Source: GWE2-40-63 sp041664345 (lineage in GTDB: Bacteria; Bacteroidota; Bacteroidia; Bacteroidales; SZUA-534). Taken from it: a stretch of 64,000 bases of DNA. Made by a program: the position numbers and the translations under genes. This document shows positions 26,348 to 35,266 of this stretch, one piece after another (the first letter of the stretch is position 1; every line of letters begins with the position of its first letter). The notes beneath the pieces are model-generated. The model worked only from the letters and a program-made list of their open reading frames with translations, searched no databases and was not told the DNA's origin. Where the stretch lies: positions 7,381 through 71,380 of the forward strand of contig JBAYKX010000027.1 in assembly GCA_041664345.1 (NCBI GenBank). The letters are read 5' to 3'.

Positions 26348-27854
26348 AACCTTCCTCCATTCTTTTCATCCGTAAATTGCGCTGTTGCTGGCTTCTGATG
26401 AATCCAATAATGACGATAAGCAAGATGGGCAACGAAAAATTCAGCCATTTCAGGAATGTTTTCCGTCCATCTTCCAATTGGTCGAGCGGGCGCGAGTTGA
26501 TAACCTTGGTGCGCAGGTCAATCAATCCGGTATCATCGCCCAAATAATCAATGGAATTCACCATTAAGTTCACATTGTCGGGGTTGTGCTGACGGGCTTG
26601 TTGGCCTTTGCCATTGATAGCAAAATCGCCATCGGCAATTACCACCATTTTTGAAAAGGTATTTCCTACAATATTTCCCTCAAACAGTCCACCAACAGGC
26701 AGTTTAGCCAACGGGAAATCCTGTTTGGTCCAGTTTTTTTGTATGTCGAAATACAAAGGGGAAGATAAGGTGCCCGCATTTTCAGAAGTAGTCAACAATG
26801 GGGTAAACTTAACCGCAGAATCGCCCACATAAGTTAAGGTGCTCACAAATTGGGCAACTACTTGTTCCAGCCCTTTGGTGATGGAATGATCGGCAAAATT
26901 TGAGATAATGGGAATGTAAGGGAATTGAATCTGTGAAGTAAACGAAAAGGCTCCCTGTTGCTGTTGTACTCCAACAGTGGCACATTTTGCATCAATCACA
27001 AAATTATTTTCAACCATTATTTTTTTGTTGGCCAACCAAGTTTCAAGTCCCGTGGTCAGCGATTCGCCGCGTTGCTCCTGAAGTTTGCCATCAACTCGGT
27101 TCATGGCAATATAAATTTTACCTCCGTTGGCCAAAAACGCATCCATTTCCCTGAATTCTTCGGGTGCAATGGAGTCGGTAGGAGCAATGATAGCCAATGT
27201 TTTAACCCCTTTCAGGGCATCGGTACCTGGAGTCAGTTTTATGGCGCGTGGTTGGTACAAAACGGTTAGCTCTGTCATGGCTTGTTGCATAGCCCCCAAT
27301 TCCGGTTCGCCATGGCCCTGAAGAAAGGCTACCACCGGTTTGCTGGTTGCGGAAAGTTTTTTGATTCCCGACGATAAGGCATATTCCATGGCCGAACCGG
27401 GCTGCATGAATGGGATTACCTCGGTTTGTTCCCCTTTCTGGATAACCGCGCCAAGGAATGCTTTCTGCGTTTTCATCTGATCTTTTTCGCGAACGTTTAT
27501 TTGTACGGGTTGAATGCCTTTGCTCATGGCCTCTTTTTCCTTTTCCTCATCGGCGCTGGGGTTAACAAATTCGTACATCACGTTATTTTTCGATATGTTT
27601 CGGTATTCCGTCAACAGTTCTTTAAAATCTTGCCTGGTTTTTGCAATATCGGGCGGAAGGTTTTCCGAAAAATAGGCCGTAATGGTAATGGTCTCATCCA
27701 AATTGCGAAGGATGTCCTTTGTTGCCTTGCTTAAGGTGTATCGGTTGTCTTCGGTCAAGTCGAGCCGCAGGAACAGCTTTTCGGACAATAAATTGACCAA
27801 AACCAGAGCCAATAACACAAACAGTATATATAAACCGGCACTTTTTGCTTTCAT
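26340..27854 (-). CDS. gldG: Gliding-motility-type ABC transporter auxiliary subunit GldG
   Basis: A 504-residue protein with an N-terminal membrane helix, a large extracytoplasmic region and a C-terminal helix ('WLNFSLPILLIVIIGFI'). It begins 'LYILFVLLALVLVNLLSEKLF' followed by 'RLDLTEDNRYTLSKATKDIL', the ABC_transp_aux (GldG/Rick_17kDa-type) opening, and continues with 'PEEFREMDAFLANGGKIYIAM'. In Flavobacterium GldA, GldF and GldG are needed for gliding, but related operons are also in non-gliding Bacteroidota, so the name does not prove motility. It lies 20 bp after gldF and overlaps the DUF4340 gene. Confidence 0.88.
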   Translation of the reverse strand: MKAKSAGLYILFVLLALVLVNLLSEKLFLRLDLTEDNRYTLSKATKDILRNLDETITITAYFSENLPPDIAKTRQDFKELLTEYRNISKNNVMYEFVNPSADEEKEKEAMSKGIQPVQINVREKDQMKTQKAFLGAVIQKGEQTEVIPFMQPGSAMEYALSSGIKKLSATSKPVVAFLQGHGEPELGAMQQAMTELTVLYQPRAIKLTPGTDALKGVKTLAIIAPTDSIAPEEFREMDAFLANGGKIYIAMNRVDGKLQEQRGESLTTGLETWLANKKIMVENNFVIDAKCATVGVQQQQGAFSFTSQIQFPYIPIISNFADHSITKGLEQVVAQFVSTLTYVGDSAVKFTPLLTTSENAGTLSSPLYFDIQKNWTKQDFPLAKLPVGGLFEGNIVGNTFSKMVVIADGDFAINGKGQQARQHNPDNVNLMVNSIDYLGDDTGLIDLRTKVINSRPLDQLEDGRKTFLKWLNFSLPILLIVIIGFIRSQQQRNLRMKRMEEGYV

Positions 27855-27874
27855 AGCTTATAAATTTTTAATTT

Positions 27875-28603
27875 TTACGATGTTTTCGATTTCAACGTCC
27901 TTTCAGCCAGAAAAAGACCTGCAACCGTTAATGAAATAAAATAGATCAAGTCTTTGGTATCAATAACCCCGCGGGTAATGCTATCGAAATGGGTATTCAT
28001 GCTCAAATAGTAGAATACCTTGCCAAAAACGCCCGAAAAATGGCCTGCGAGAATTGTAAAGAATAAATGGAAGAAGATTCCCACTACCAACGAAATTAAA
28101 AAGCTTACAATTTGGTTATTCGATAAAGAACTGGCAAACAAACCGATACCCACATAAACACTGCTCATTAGAATCAATCCCAAATACCCACTTAACACAG
28201 CGCCGTGATCGATGCTACCGATGTTGGCAATGGTAATGTAATAGGGGAGCGTTAGCACCAAGGCAATACCCACCAAAATCATAATGGCCAAGTATTTACC
28301 TACAACAATTTGTTGATGGCTGATGGGTTTGGTAAGCAGCAACTCAATGGTGCCCGACCGTGTCTCTTCGGCCAGCGAACGCATGGTTAATGCGGGTATC
28401 AAAATAAACAGCGTGATGTATGCCACATAAAAGAAAACCTGCATTGAGGCTTGTCCCATCATAAAAACATCGGAATTGCCAATGCCGTAAATCCAGGTGA
28501 GCAATCCGCTGAACACCAGGAAAAGTACTAATAAAATGTATGCCATCAGGGAATCGAAGTTCGATTTTAGCTCCTGTTTGGCAATTATCCATATTGGTCT
28601 CAT
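27875..28603 (-). CDS. gldF: Gld-type ABC transporter permease GldF
   Basis: A 242-residue ABC-2 type permease with six predicted membrane helices, e.g. 'LMAYILLVLFLVFSGLLTWIY', 'QVFFYVAYITLFILIPALTM' and 'GLFASSLSNNQIVSFLISLVVG'. The loop 'MRSLAEETRSGTIELLLTKPI' is the ABC-2 hallmark that contacts the ATPase. It lies 27 bp downstream of the ATPase gene and 20 bp upstream of gldG. It is about the usual length for GldF. Confidence 0.9.
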   Translation of the reverse strand: MRPIWIIAKQELKSNFDSLMAYILLVLFLVFSGLLTWIYGIGNSDVFMMGQASMQVFFYVAYITLFILIPALTMRSLAEETRSGTIELLLTKPISHQQIVVGKYLAIMILVGIALVLTLPYYITIANIGSIDHGAVLSGYLGLILMSSVYVGIGLFASSLSNNQIVSFLISLVVGIFFHLFFTILAGHFSGVFGKVFYYLSMNTHFDSITRGVIDTKDLIYFISLTVAGLFLAERTLKSKTS

Positions 28604-28630
28604 AGTTATTTTTTTACTGTTACTATTTAG

Positions 28631-29557
28631 TTACTTCATAGTCAATTCCCTGAAAATGTCTTCCAGCTTGGTTTCCACTGGCGTCATTTGGGTAAGGGTC
28701 CAGCCATTGTCCACGCAAAGTTTGAATATTTCCCTTTTCGACGAAGCTCCGGGTTTGCCCTGAACCTCAATTATATCACTGCCGGTTGTACTGTCAACTA
28801 AAGCCACGCTTGGCAAGGCCTGCAATGCTTTTATGGCTTGGTTGCGGTCGGCATCTTCAATTACCACTTTCAACAATTCGCCGCCTTTTTCGGCTTTGCG
28901 CAGTTCCTGGGCGGTTCCGTTGGCCACAATTTTTCCTTTGTTAATAATCAAAATACGGTCGCACGTGGCTTCCACCTCGGCCAAAATGTGTGAACTGAGG
29001 ATTACCGTTTTTTCGCGCCCAATTTTTTTAATCAGCTCACGGATTTCTACAATCTGGTTCGGATCAAGACCTGTTGTAGGCTCATCAAGTATGAGCACTT
29101 GCGGATCGTGAATCAAAGCCTGCGCCAAACCCACCCGTTGGCGGTAGCCTTTGGAGAGTTCGTTGATGCGTTTGTGCTTTTCGCCTTCTAGGCCGCAAAC
29201 CCTTACCATTTCAAGGATTCGGTCTTTAATTTTTTCTTTCTTTATCCCTTGGAGTTCGGCCACATAGTGCAAATAATCAATTACGGGCATCTCCGGGTAT
29301 AAAGAATTATGCTCGGGCAAATAACCGATTGATTTTTTAATCTGTTCCTGATCGTTCCAAATGGAATAATTTCCAATGGTAATCTCACCATCGGTGGGGG
29401 TTAGGTAACTGGTGATGGCTTTCATGGTGGTGGTTTTACCGGCACCGTTGGGCCCCAGGAAACCAAGGATTTCACCTGTTTTAACCTCAAACGAGATATT
29501 ATCCACCGCGCGTTGCGGGCCATACCTCTTGGTCAGGTTTTTAACTACAATATCCAT
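28631..29557 (-). CDS. gldA: Gld-type ABC transporter ATP-binding subunit GldA
   Basis: A 308-residue ABC ATPase with Walker A 'GPNGAGKTTT', Q-loop region 'IGYLPEHNSLYPEM', signature 'LSKGYRQRVGLAQAL', Walker B 'VLILDEPTTGLDP' and the H-switch 'SSHIL'. A C-terminal extension of ~80 residues ('GGELLKVVIEDADRNQAIKALQ') is typical of GldA. It starts the operon gldA-gldF-gldG-DUF4340. The promoter is probably in the 29558-29640 gap, but I do not see a clear element. Confidence 0.92.
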   Translation of the reverse strand: MDIVVKNLTKRYGPQRAVDNISFEVKTGEILGFLGPNGAGKTTTMKAITSYLTPTDGEITIGNYSIWNDQEQIKKSIGYLPEHNSLYPEMPVIDYLHYVAELQGIKKEKIKDRILEMVRVCGLEGEKHKRINELSKGYRQRVGLAQALIHDPQVLILDEPTTGLDPNQIVEIRELIKKIGREKTVILSSHILAEVEATCDRILIINKGKIVANGTAQELRKAEKGGELLKVVIEDADRNQAIKALQALPSVALVDSTTGSDIIEVQGKPGASSKREIFKLCVDNGWTLTQMTPVETKLEDIFRELTMK

Positions 29558-29672
29558 ACGTTGTTGGCAGTTATGGTTTATACTATTGTTATTTTGATAA
29601 TAGTTGCGGCCACAAATATAGAAAGCGGGTAGTTATCGAAAAACAGGGAAAACGTTAAAGTTGTGTTAAAAG

Positions 29673-29721
29673 CAATTAACAATTATCAATTAACAATGAG
29701 TAATTAACAATGAGTAATTAA
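29673..29721. repeat. AT-rich tandem repeat
   Basis: The unit AATTAACAATGAGT occurs twice in tandem (29690-29704 and 29705-29719, roughly), with partial copies upstream. Such A/T-rich intergenic repeats recur elsewhere in this window. Confidence 0.5.
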
Positions 29722-29782
29722 ATTTGGGATATACATCTGTTACCACCAATCCAAAAAGACAATCACGGTAGAGAACTGAATA

Positions 29783-30127
29783 ATGTATATTAGCAAAAAA
29801 AATGAAATGATTGGAACGGATAAGATATCAGAAATAATTAATAAAATAGCTTTTGGGTTTAATCTAGAAAAGATTATTCTTTTTGGTTCGTCTGCAACCG
29901 GAAATCCCAATGAAGATAGTGACTTGGATTTGTTTGTAATTAAAGATACTGATTTACCCAGACCACAGAGAACAGTGCTTGTAAGAAAAATGATTTATGG
30001 TTCTAAGGTTCCTATTGATTTGATTGTTTATTCACCAAAGGAGATAGATGATTCAAAGGAAAATAAATTTGGATTCGTATATGAAGTGCTAAAAACAGGA
30101 AAGACTTTATATGAGCGGGCAAGTTGA
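29783..30127 (+). CDS. Minimal nucleotidyltransferase (MNT) domain protein
   Basis: A 114-residue protein with the polymerase-beta-type nucleotidyltransferase core: 'IILFGSSATGNPNEDSDLDLFV', which holds the GS motif and the DxD metal pair. MNT proteins usually pair with HEPN RNases: the MNT AMPylates the HEPN toxin and neutralises it. Here no intact HEPN follows; the ATG overlapping its end (30111) opens only a 28-codon stub. The N-terminus may be shorter, at one of the later Met codons (e.g. MIGTDKIS). A TAAATTTG box at 29719 may be a promoter element. Confidence 0.85.
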   Translation: MYISKKNEMIGTDKISEIINKIAFGFNLEKIILFGSSATGNPNEDSDLDLFVIKDTDLPRPQRTVLVRKMIYGSKVPIDLIVYSPKEIDDSKENKFGFVYEVLKTGKTLYERAS

Positions 30128-30197
30128 TGAAATAGATAATGGAGTAGTAAATGAGACCATGATTTGGGGACAGCAACTATTCGAAAATTTCGAATAG
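30111..30197 (+). pseudogene. Possible HEPN toxin stub after MNT
   Basis: An ATG overlapping the MNT stop codon opens MSGQVDEI, which resembles the start of HEPN-domain proteins, then runs into unrelated sequence and a stop at 30197. The remainder of a HEPN domain (~100 residues) is absent. This is weak evidence: the resemblance covers only about eight residues, and position is the main support. Confidence 0.3.
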
Positions 30198-30200
30198 TTG
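30174..30200. repeat. 27-bp perfect palindrome
   Basis: CAACTATTCGAAA, one central base, and TTTCGAATAGTTG. It sits exactly where the MNT-side stub and the RhuM fragment meet. Part of the symmetry may come from the conserved TIRNFRIV codons of the RhuM frame. Confidence 0.7.
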
Positions 30201-30408
30201 TCGACTCGTTTTGTTCGGTCGATTTATAAATCTCTTTAATATGATAATTAATAGTATTCACTTCAACCTCAAAAAGCACGGAAATCAATTTCTGTGAAAG
30301 CCATACTTTTTCGTCTTCAATGCGTACCTCAATGGTATTTTCACCGGCTTGTTTTGTAAAGACAAGGAATTCGGCAGTACTGTTGCGTATTTGCAGTTTC
30401 TTGCTCAT
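30175..30408 (-). pseudogene. N-terminal fragment of a RhuM-family (virulence-associated) gene
   Basis: From ATG 30408 about 78 codons match the start of RhuM-family proteins: 'IRNSTAEFLVFTKQAGENTI', 'EVRIEDEKVWLSQKL', 'VNTINYHIKEIYKS' and 'TIRNFRIV'. Complete relatives are about 330 residues and continue into a larger domain of unknown role. Beyond TIRNFRIVA the frame leaves the family and runs into the MNT region, so the gene has lost about three-quarters of its length. Confidence 0.7.
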
Positions 30409-30503
30409 AAAATATCTATTTTGACTTTAGCCAATTATCTGTATCAAATACTAACAATTTGCATTAATTTATATTTATAATTTTCGCACTATATTTCGAA
30501 TAA

Positions 30504-31487
30504 TTACTCAACAAGTATTGATTCGGCGCTGCTAAAATAATTGTTTTCCAAATCAAATTTTTTGTCATCTATCCAATAGCAGGCAATATATCTACTATTT
30601 GCATTAGAAATACAATATCCAGAAACATAAACATTTGTGTTTTCAATATCAATTCCTGTTCCCCAAGTGATTTTTCCTTCCAAAGGATACAAATCACTAT
30701 TAATTAAATAAAAACCTGTAGTATCTTCGTGTTGGGGGGAAGGATATCTATGCCCAGTACAATAAATATTGCTATTAACATACATATCCGCAATAAATCC
30801 ATCACCAAATTCATTAATTTGTCCATTTACCCAATAACAAGCTTTATCTTTATGTTCATAGTATTCTCTACTACCTGCAACATAAACATCCCCATGATTT
30901 ATTTCAATATCAAAAGCCATACAATTATATCCTAACACATACCTTTTATTATCAATCCAATATCCTGATTCAGGACTTCGGTCGGCTAAATACAAGGTGT
31001 TATTTACATATTTAATCGAACTTATTTCGCTATAACCCAATATAAAATATGATGACAAATCTGTTTTTTTACCGTTTACCCAATAGCAAGCCCCATCAGG
31101 AGTTTTTCCACTAACATAAATTGAATCGTTTTGCACAAAAATTGAATATGCCTCACCTGCTTCAAGGACATGTATTTCTGATTTTTTCTAGTAACAAGCA
31201 ACAGGTCCGGTATCTGTGTATAATCGACCAGCAATATATACCTGATCGTTATTTACGAATAATTCATAAGCATCTGAAAACTTAGCATTAAGATTAGGTA
31301 AATCAAAACGTTGCGAATTCACCCAATAACAGGCTTGATATTTTTCATAAAAATTGGATGCGTCGCCATCCAAAGCAATTTTGCCACATATATAAATTTT
31401 TGGATTTAATTCAGTATTGTCTTTTTTACAGCTAATAGTATGTGCAAATAAAATAGTAGCAATTGGAAGCAAATAAATTCTACTCAT
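30504..31487 (-). pseudogene. Repeat lipoprotein with CYW-type propeller repeats, interrupted by an amber stop
   Basis: Two frames are in phase and separated only by a TAG at 31188-31190; read through it they give one 327-residue lipoprotein. The signal peptide ends at lipobox 'AHTISC'. The mature part has about six or seven repeats of ~45-50 residues, each with an 'ACYWVNG...' strand followed later by 'V(Y)V(S/A)G', e.g. 'KACYWVNGQINEFGDG' and 'NVYVSGYC', which suggests a propeller-like fold. The stop falls at the Trp of one repeat (ACY-stop-KK against ACYWVN), so TGG to TAG is a simple explanation. Function unknown. Confidence 0.7.
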
Positions 31488-31551
31488 TTTCTAAATGATT
31501 ATTTAATTGAACAATAAATATTTAATTAATTAAATTGAAATTTTAACTATT

Positions 31552-32496
31552 TCAATCGCTCAAATATTTATCCATTAACCCAATGAGTTTTTTGGTTTTA
31601 ATGGGTTTGGCAATAAAATCGTTGCAGCCGGCATCGAGGGCTTTCACTACGTCGTCGTACATGGCATAGGCCGTTTGGGCAATGATGGGGATTTTTTTGT
31701 TAAAAGTCCTAATTTCCGTAGTGGCATCATACCCGTTCATGCCCGGGAGTTGAATATCCATGAGCACTAAATCGAATGGTTGGCCACTCTTTACCGTTTC
31801 AATGGCTTTCAAACCATTGACAGCGCGGGTTAAATCGAGTTCATATTTTTTAAGTATTTCAACCAGCAAATCGTAATTTTCGTTGGTATCTTCTACAATC
31901 AGTACTTTTTTGCCTTTCCAAGTAAGGTGTTCTGTCTCCATTTTTGATTGCAGTAGTGATTTCTCAATCATGGCCTTGTGGGTAAAACAGAAGGTAGAAC
32001 CGGTTCCTGGTGACGATAAGCACCAGATGATGCCACCCAATGTTTCTACATTTTTTTGAGCAATGCTGAGCCCAAGTCCGGCATGGTTTTCTTTATTTAT
32101 GGACACAAACGGGTTAAATATAAGCTCCGTGTTTTCCGGTTCTATTCCAATACCGGTATCTTTAATAAAAAACACGATTTCATTTTCATTATAAATGTCG
32201 TATCCAATTTCAATTTTACCATTTACGGTAGCCTCAATAGCATTTTCAAGAAGCAGGAACAAGGTGTTATTCAATAATGCTTCATCGGTGAAAATAGAAA
32301 TGTCGTGAACCGGAAGAATAATGTTGGCATCCAGTTTATTTGCCTGAATAAGGGAAGTATTGGTTTCAAAAAAGTCTTTTAGTAATTTATTCACAAACAG
32401 ATTTCGCGGGGAAAAATTCTCCTGAGCATGCCCGTATTGAGTCCAATCGGCGATGCGTAATATGGGTTTCAGGCAGCTTTCGGCATCGGGGGGCAC
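31552..32496 (-). CDS. Histidine-kinase ATPase plus receiver domain (C-terminal half of a split hybrid kinase)
   Basis: A 314-residue frame with no clean start (GTG 32496 by default). It holds a HATPase_c domain ('LLLENAIEATVNG' N-box, 'IKDTGIGIEPE' G1, 'AGLGLSIAQ' G2) at about 75-175 and a receiver domain at about 200-312 with 'LVLMDIQLPGMNGYDA', the Asp to be phosphorylated, and Lys in 'FIAKPIKT'. It overlaps the end of the PAS frame at 32469-33800, which is in a different phase, so the two are one gene in origin. A possible H-box ('TAHNV') lies just upstream of the start in the same phase. One frameshift near 32500-32545 would join them. Confidence 0.75.
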   Translation of the reverse strand: MPPDAESCLKPILRIADWTQYGHAQENFSPRNLFVNKLLKDFFETNTSLIQANKLDANIILPVHDISIFTDEALLNNTLFLLLENAIEATVNGKIEIGYDIYNENEIVFFIKDTGIGIEPENTELIFNPFVSINKENHAGLGLSIAQKNVETLGGIIWCLSSPGTGSTFCFTHKAMIEKSLLQSKMETEHLTWKGKKVLIVEDTNENYDLLVEILKKYELDLTRAVNGLKAIETVKSGQPFDLVLMDIQLPGMNGYDATTEIRTFNKKIPIIAQTAYAMYDDVVKALDAGCNDFIAKPIKTKKLIGLMDKYLSD

Positions 32497-33800
32497 ATTG
32501 TGCGCTGTGCACAGCTTGCTGCACCATTGCCTGAGTTGTTTTGATATTTAAAATTTTCTTGAATCAGGTTCTGTTTCTCCTCTTTAAGGTTGCGCTCAAC
32601 TTGCTTAATTTGTGTAATATCGCGCGATACATTCAATACCGAATCAACCGTTCCATCTTTGGCCAATTCGGGTACCATGTGGGCTTGAAATACTTTAGTA
32701 TCTGTTTTTGTGGGTAAGCGGAATTCAAATTTCAACGTCCGGCCGGTGCGGAACACTTCTAAATGCATTTCCTCTAAAAACGATACCAAATCGGGTTCCA
32801 AATCCAGTTCCAAGTTATTACGACCAATAAACTGGTTGATTGGGATTCCGGTAAGCGTTTCAAATGTTTGGTTGACATACAAATAGGTTAAGTCCTTATT
32901 ATAACGGGTTATCAGATCAGGAGAGTTCTCGGCAAGCATCCTGAAATCAGTCTGACTTTTGCGCAAGGCTTGTTCAATCCGTTTGCGGGCCGTAACATCC
33001 GAAGTTATTATATAGGTACTCTGCTTACCATCGGTTCTTTTTGATAGGGTATAATTGTTTTTAATACATTTTTCAACCCCTAATTTGGTGCTTATCCAAA
33101 ATTCAAAACTATGGATGCCTTGGGTCGATTCTTTCAATTTTTCTTTGAATGCCCTCAAGCGATCTTTTTCAAATTCCAATGCCATTCCAAACTCATCCAT
33201 ATCACGCATTTCATCTTTGCTGAATCCGGTTATTTGGCAAATGCTTGAATTAATAAACACCTTCTTTTCATCTTCAATAATTACAATACCTTCGGCAATA
33301 TTTTCGGCCATCTGCAAAAAGCGGTATTCACTTTGTCGCAAAGCCTCCACTACTTTTTGCTGATTACCTATGCTGCGCTGAAATACGATTAAATGATAGC
33401 TTATACTATCGTTAAAACAATAGATGGTAATTTCAGATGAAATAGCGGTTCCATTTTTATCTTTTACATGTGATAAAAATATTGCACTTTCCATAGGAAT
33501 TAGCGATGTACTGAATTTGAAGTACTGTTCCATGGAATTAAAAAGTCCTAAATCAATGGGTGACATGTTTTCAATTTCTTGCTGGGAATATTTTACTAAT
33601 TCCACACCACTCTTATTTACTTTTCTAATTCTAGGAATGTTATCCTGCTTATTGGCGATAATTACAAAAGCAGGCTGCTTTACCGCATCAAATAAAAAAT
33701 CGAAACTGAATAGCTCAGGGATTTGACTATTCCGTAAACTCAGGTTTTCCTTTTCTAATTCTTCAAATGTCAACATCACTTTTTTATCTTTATTTTCCAT
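32469..33800 (-). CDS. PAS sensor half of the split hybrid histidine kinase
   Basis: A 443-residue cytosolic sensor. Three PAS-like units are visible: one at ~30-140 ('PRIRKVNKSGVELVKYSQQE'), one at ~160-275 ('QMAENIAEGIVIIEDEKKVF'), one at ~285-400 ('MLAENSPDLITRYNKDLTYLY', 'NVSRDITQIKQVERNLKEEK'). The coiled-coil end then loses the frame and stops in 'KYQNNSGNG...PMPKAA' instead of entering a dimerisation helix. The kinase half follows in another phase (31552-32496). The start ATG at 33800 looks good. Signals sensed by PAS cannot be told. Confidence 0.8.
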   Translation of the reverse strand: MENKDKKVMLTFEELEKENLSLRNSQIPELFSFDFLFDAVKQPAFVIIANKQDNIPRIRKVNKSGVELVKYSQQEIENMSPIDLGLFNSMEQYFKFSTSLIPMESAIFLSHVKDKNGTAISSEITIYCFNDSISYHLIVFQRSIGNQQKVVEALRQSEYRFLQMAENIAEGIVIIEDEKKVFINSSICQITGFSKDEMRDMDEFGMALEFEKDRLRAFKEKLKESTQGIHSFEFWISTKLGVEKCIKNNYTLSKRTDGKQSTYIITSDVTARKRIEQALRKSQTDFRMLAENSPDLITRYNKDLTYLYVNQTFETLTGIPINQFIGRNNLELDLEPDLVSFLEEMHLEVFRTGRTLKFEFRLPTKTDTKVFQAHMVPELAKDGTVDSVLNVSRDITQIKQVERNLKEEKQNLIQENFKYQNNSGNGAASCAQRTMCPPMPKAA

Positions 33801-33819
33801 AGTTTATTGTTCCTAATTC

Positions 33820-34869
33820 TTAATTCTGAAATAACCAAACGTTAGGTTCCCCGTTTTTTAAATAGGAGCCCCTCATCATACTTAACGTATTGAAACTCAT
33901 GCTTACTGTTCCTTTTTTATCAATTCCAATAACACCGCCTTTTCCACCAACCTTTTCTAAATCATTTATTGCATCATTCGCTGCATCAGTAAGGTTTTGT
34001 TTCTTGTATTTAATTCGGGCTGCAATGTCGTAAGCCACTGTATATCGTATAAAATACTCCCCATGCCCGGTAGCTGAAATAGCACAAGTTTGGTTGTCGG
34101 CATAAGTTCCAGCACCAACAATGGGAGAATCGCCCACTCGTCCGTACATTTTATTGGTCATTCCACCGGTTGAAGTTCCAGCGGCTAAATTTCCATATTT
34201 ATCCAATACTACACATCCTACCGTTCCCATTTTTTCATCTGCCATACTTTTTTGAAGCTTCTGCCACTGCTTTTCGGTATAAAAATAATCGGTTGAAACC
34301 ATTTCCAGTTTATTGTTTTGGGCAAATTCTTCGGCACCCTCACCAATTAATAAAACATGTTTTGAATGTTCCAATACGCAAAGTGCTGCTTTTATGGGAT
34401 TCTTTATATGCGAAACCCCGGCGACTGCACCGGTCATTTTTGTTTTTCCATCCATAATACATGCATCCAATTCATTCGTACCTTTATGCGTGAAAACAGC
34501 GCCTTTTCCAGCGTTAAATAAAGGGGAATCTTCCAATAGTTCAATAACAGCACTAACAATTTGCAGTGCGGAATCGCCTTTTTCTATGTTGGCCATCCCA
34601 ATTTTTAACGCCTCGTACAATTTCGATTCATATTCAGCAACCAATTCCGCATTAAAATCAATTTTGGTGTAATCACCTGCGCCACCATGAATAACCAGTC
34701 CATAAGTTGTTAACGTCTTTTCTGTAGTATCTTGATATTCAGTTTTCTGTGTAATAGTTATTTCTTTATCATCCGGAGTGTTAATCCGTTTAACAAACTG
34801 TATTAATATATAGGGAATTAAAAATAGAACAAGAATGAATAAGATGGGTTTTATATTGTTGAATTTCAT
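33820..34869 (-). CDS. Isoaspartyl peptidase/L-asparaginase (Ntn hydrolase)
   Basis: A 349-residue plant-type asparaginase/isoaspartyl dipeptidase with an N-terminal membrane or signal segment ('ILFILVLFLIPYILIQFV'), so it acts outside the cytoplasm. The alpha subunit starts 'LVIHGGAGDYTK' and includes 'NAGKGAVFTHKGTNELDACIMD'. The precursor is cut before the catalytic Thr in 'GTVGCVVLDKYGN', followed by 'AGTSTGGMTNKMYGRVGDSP', a full set of substrate-site residues. The role is hydrolysis of isoaspartyl dipeptides or asparagine. It lies behind the histidine-kinase gene by 19 bp, same strand. Confidence 0.93.
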   Translation of the reverse strand: MKFNNIKPILFILVLFLIPYILIQFVKRINTPDDKEITITQKTEYQDTTEKTLTTYGLVIHGGAGDYTKIDFNAELVAEYESKLYEALKIGMANIEKGDSALQIVSAVIELLEDSPLFNAGKGAVFTHKGTNELDACIMDGKTKMTGAVAGVSHIKNPIKAALCVLEHSKHVLLIGEGAEEFAQNNKLEMVSTDYFYTEKQWQKLQKSMADEKMGTVGCVVLDKYGNLAAGTSTGGMTNKMYGRVGDSPIVGAGTYADNQTCAISATGHGEYFIRYTVAYDIAARIKYKKQNLTDAANDAINDLEKVGGKGGVIGIDKKGTVSMSFNTLSMMRGSYLKNGEPNVWLFQN

Positions 34870-34999
34870 GTTTCAATAGGTATTTTTGTGAGCCATATAC
34901 AAAAATAAGAAAGTTCACTTCTTAAAAAACCGATCTTGAAAAATAAAACATTTTTAGGTAACAGAATGTATCATTGTTATAGAGCAAACAGTTTGGCAA

Positions 35000-35165
35000 C
35001 AGCAATAAAAGGGTTGCAGGGTGACAAGGTATAAAGGTAGCAAGGTAGCAAGGTAACAAGGTTACAGGGTTGCAGGCCGCTGGTTACTGGTTTCTAATTT
35101 CTAATCTCATGTCTCATATCTCAAATCTCATATCTCATATCTCAAATCTCATGTCTCTAATCTCT
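35000..35165. repeat. Low-complexity tandem repeats in a 397-bp gap
   Basis: The gap 34870-35266 holds an AAGGTAGC/AAGGTAACAAGG series (about 35027-35067) and then a run of CTCATATCTCAAAT-type 7-14-bp units (about 35105-35165). No gene is visible. The latter resembles the 'tctcatatctc' intergenic repeats common in Bacteroidota. The rest of the gap is AT-rich and probably carries the promoter for the 35267 gene. Confidence 0.6.
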
Positions 35166-35266
35166 ATCATTAAAGAACAATTTCATGGATTCTCTGTTTT
35201 TAATGGATTTATAGGCTGGGTTTTAACCAATTTTTAATATTTTTAACTTTTTAATCAAATTATACG

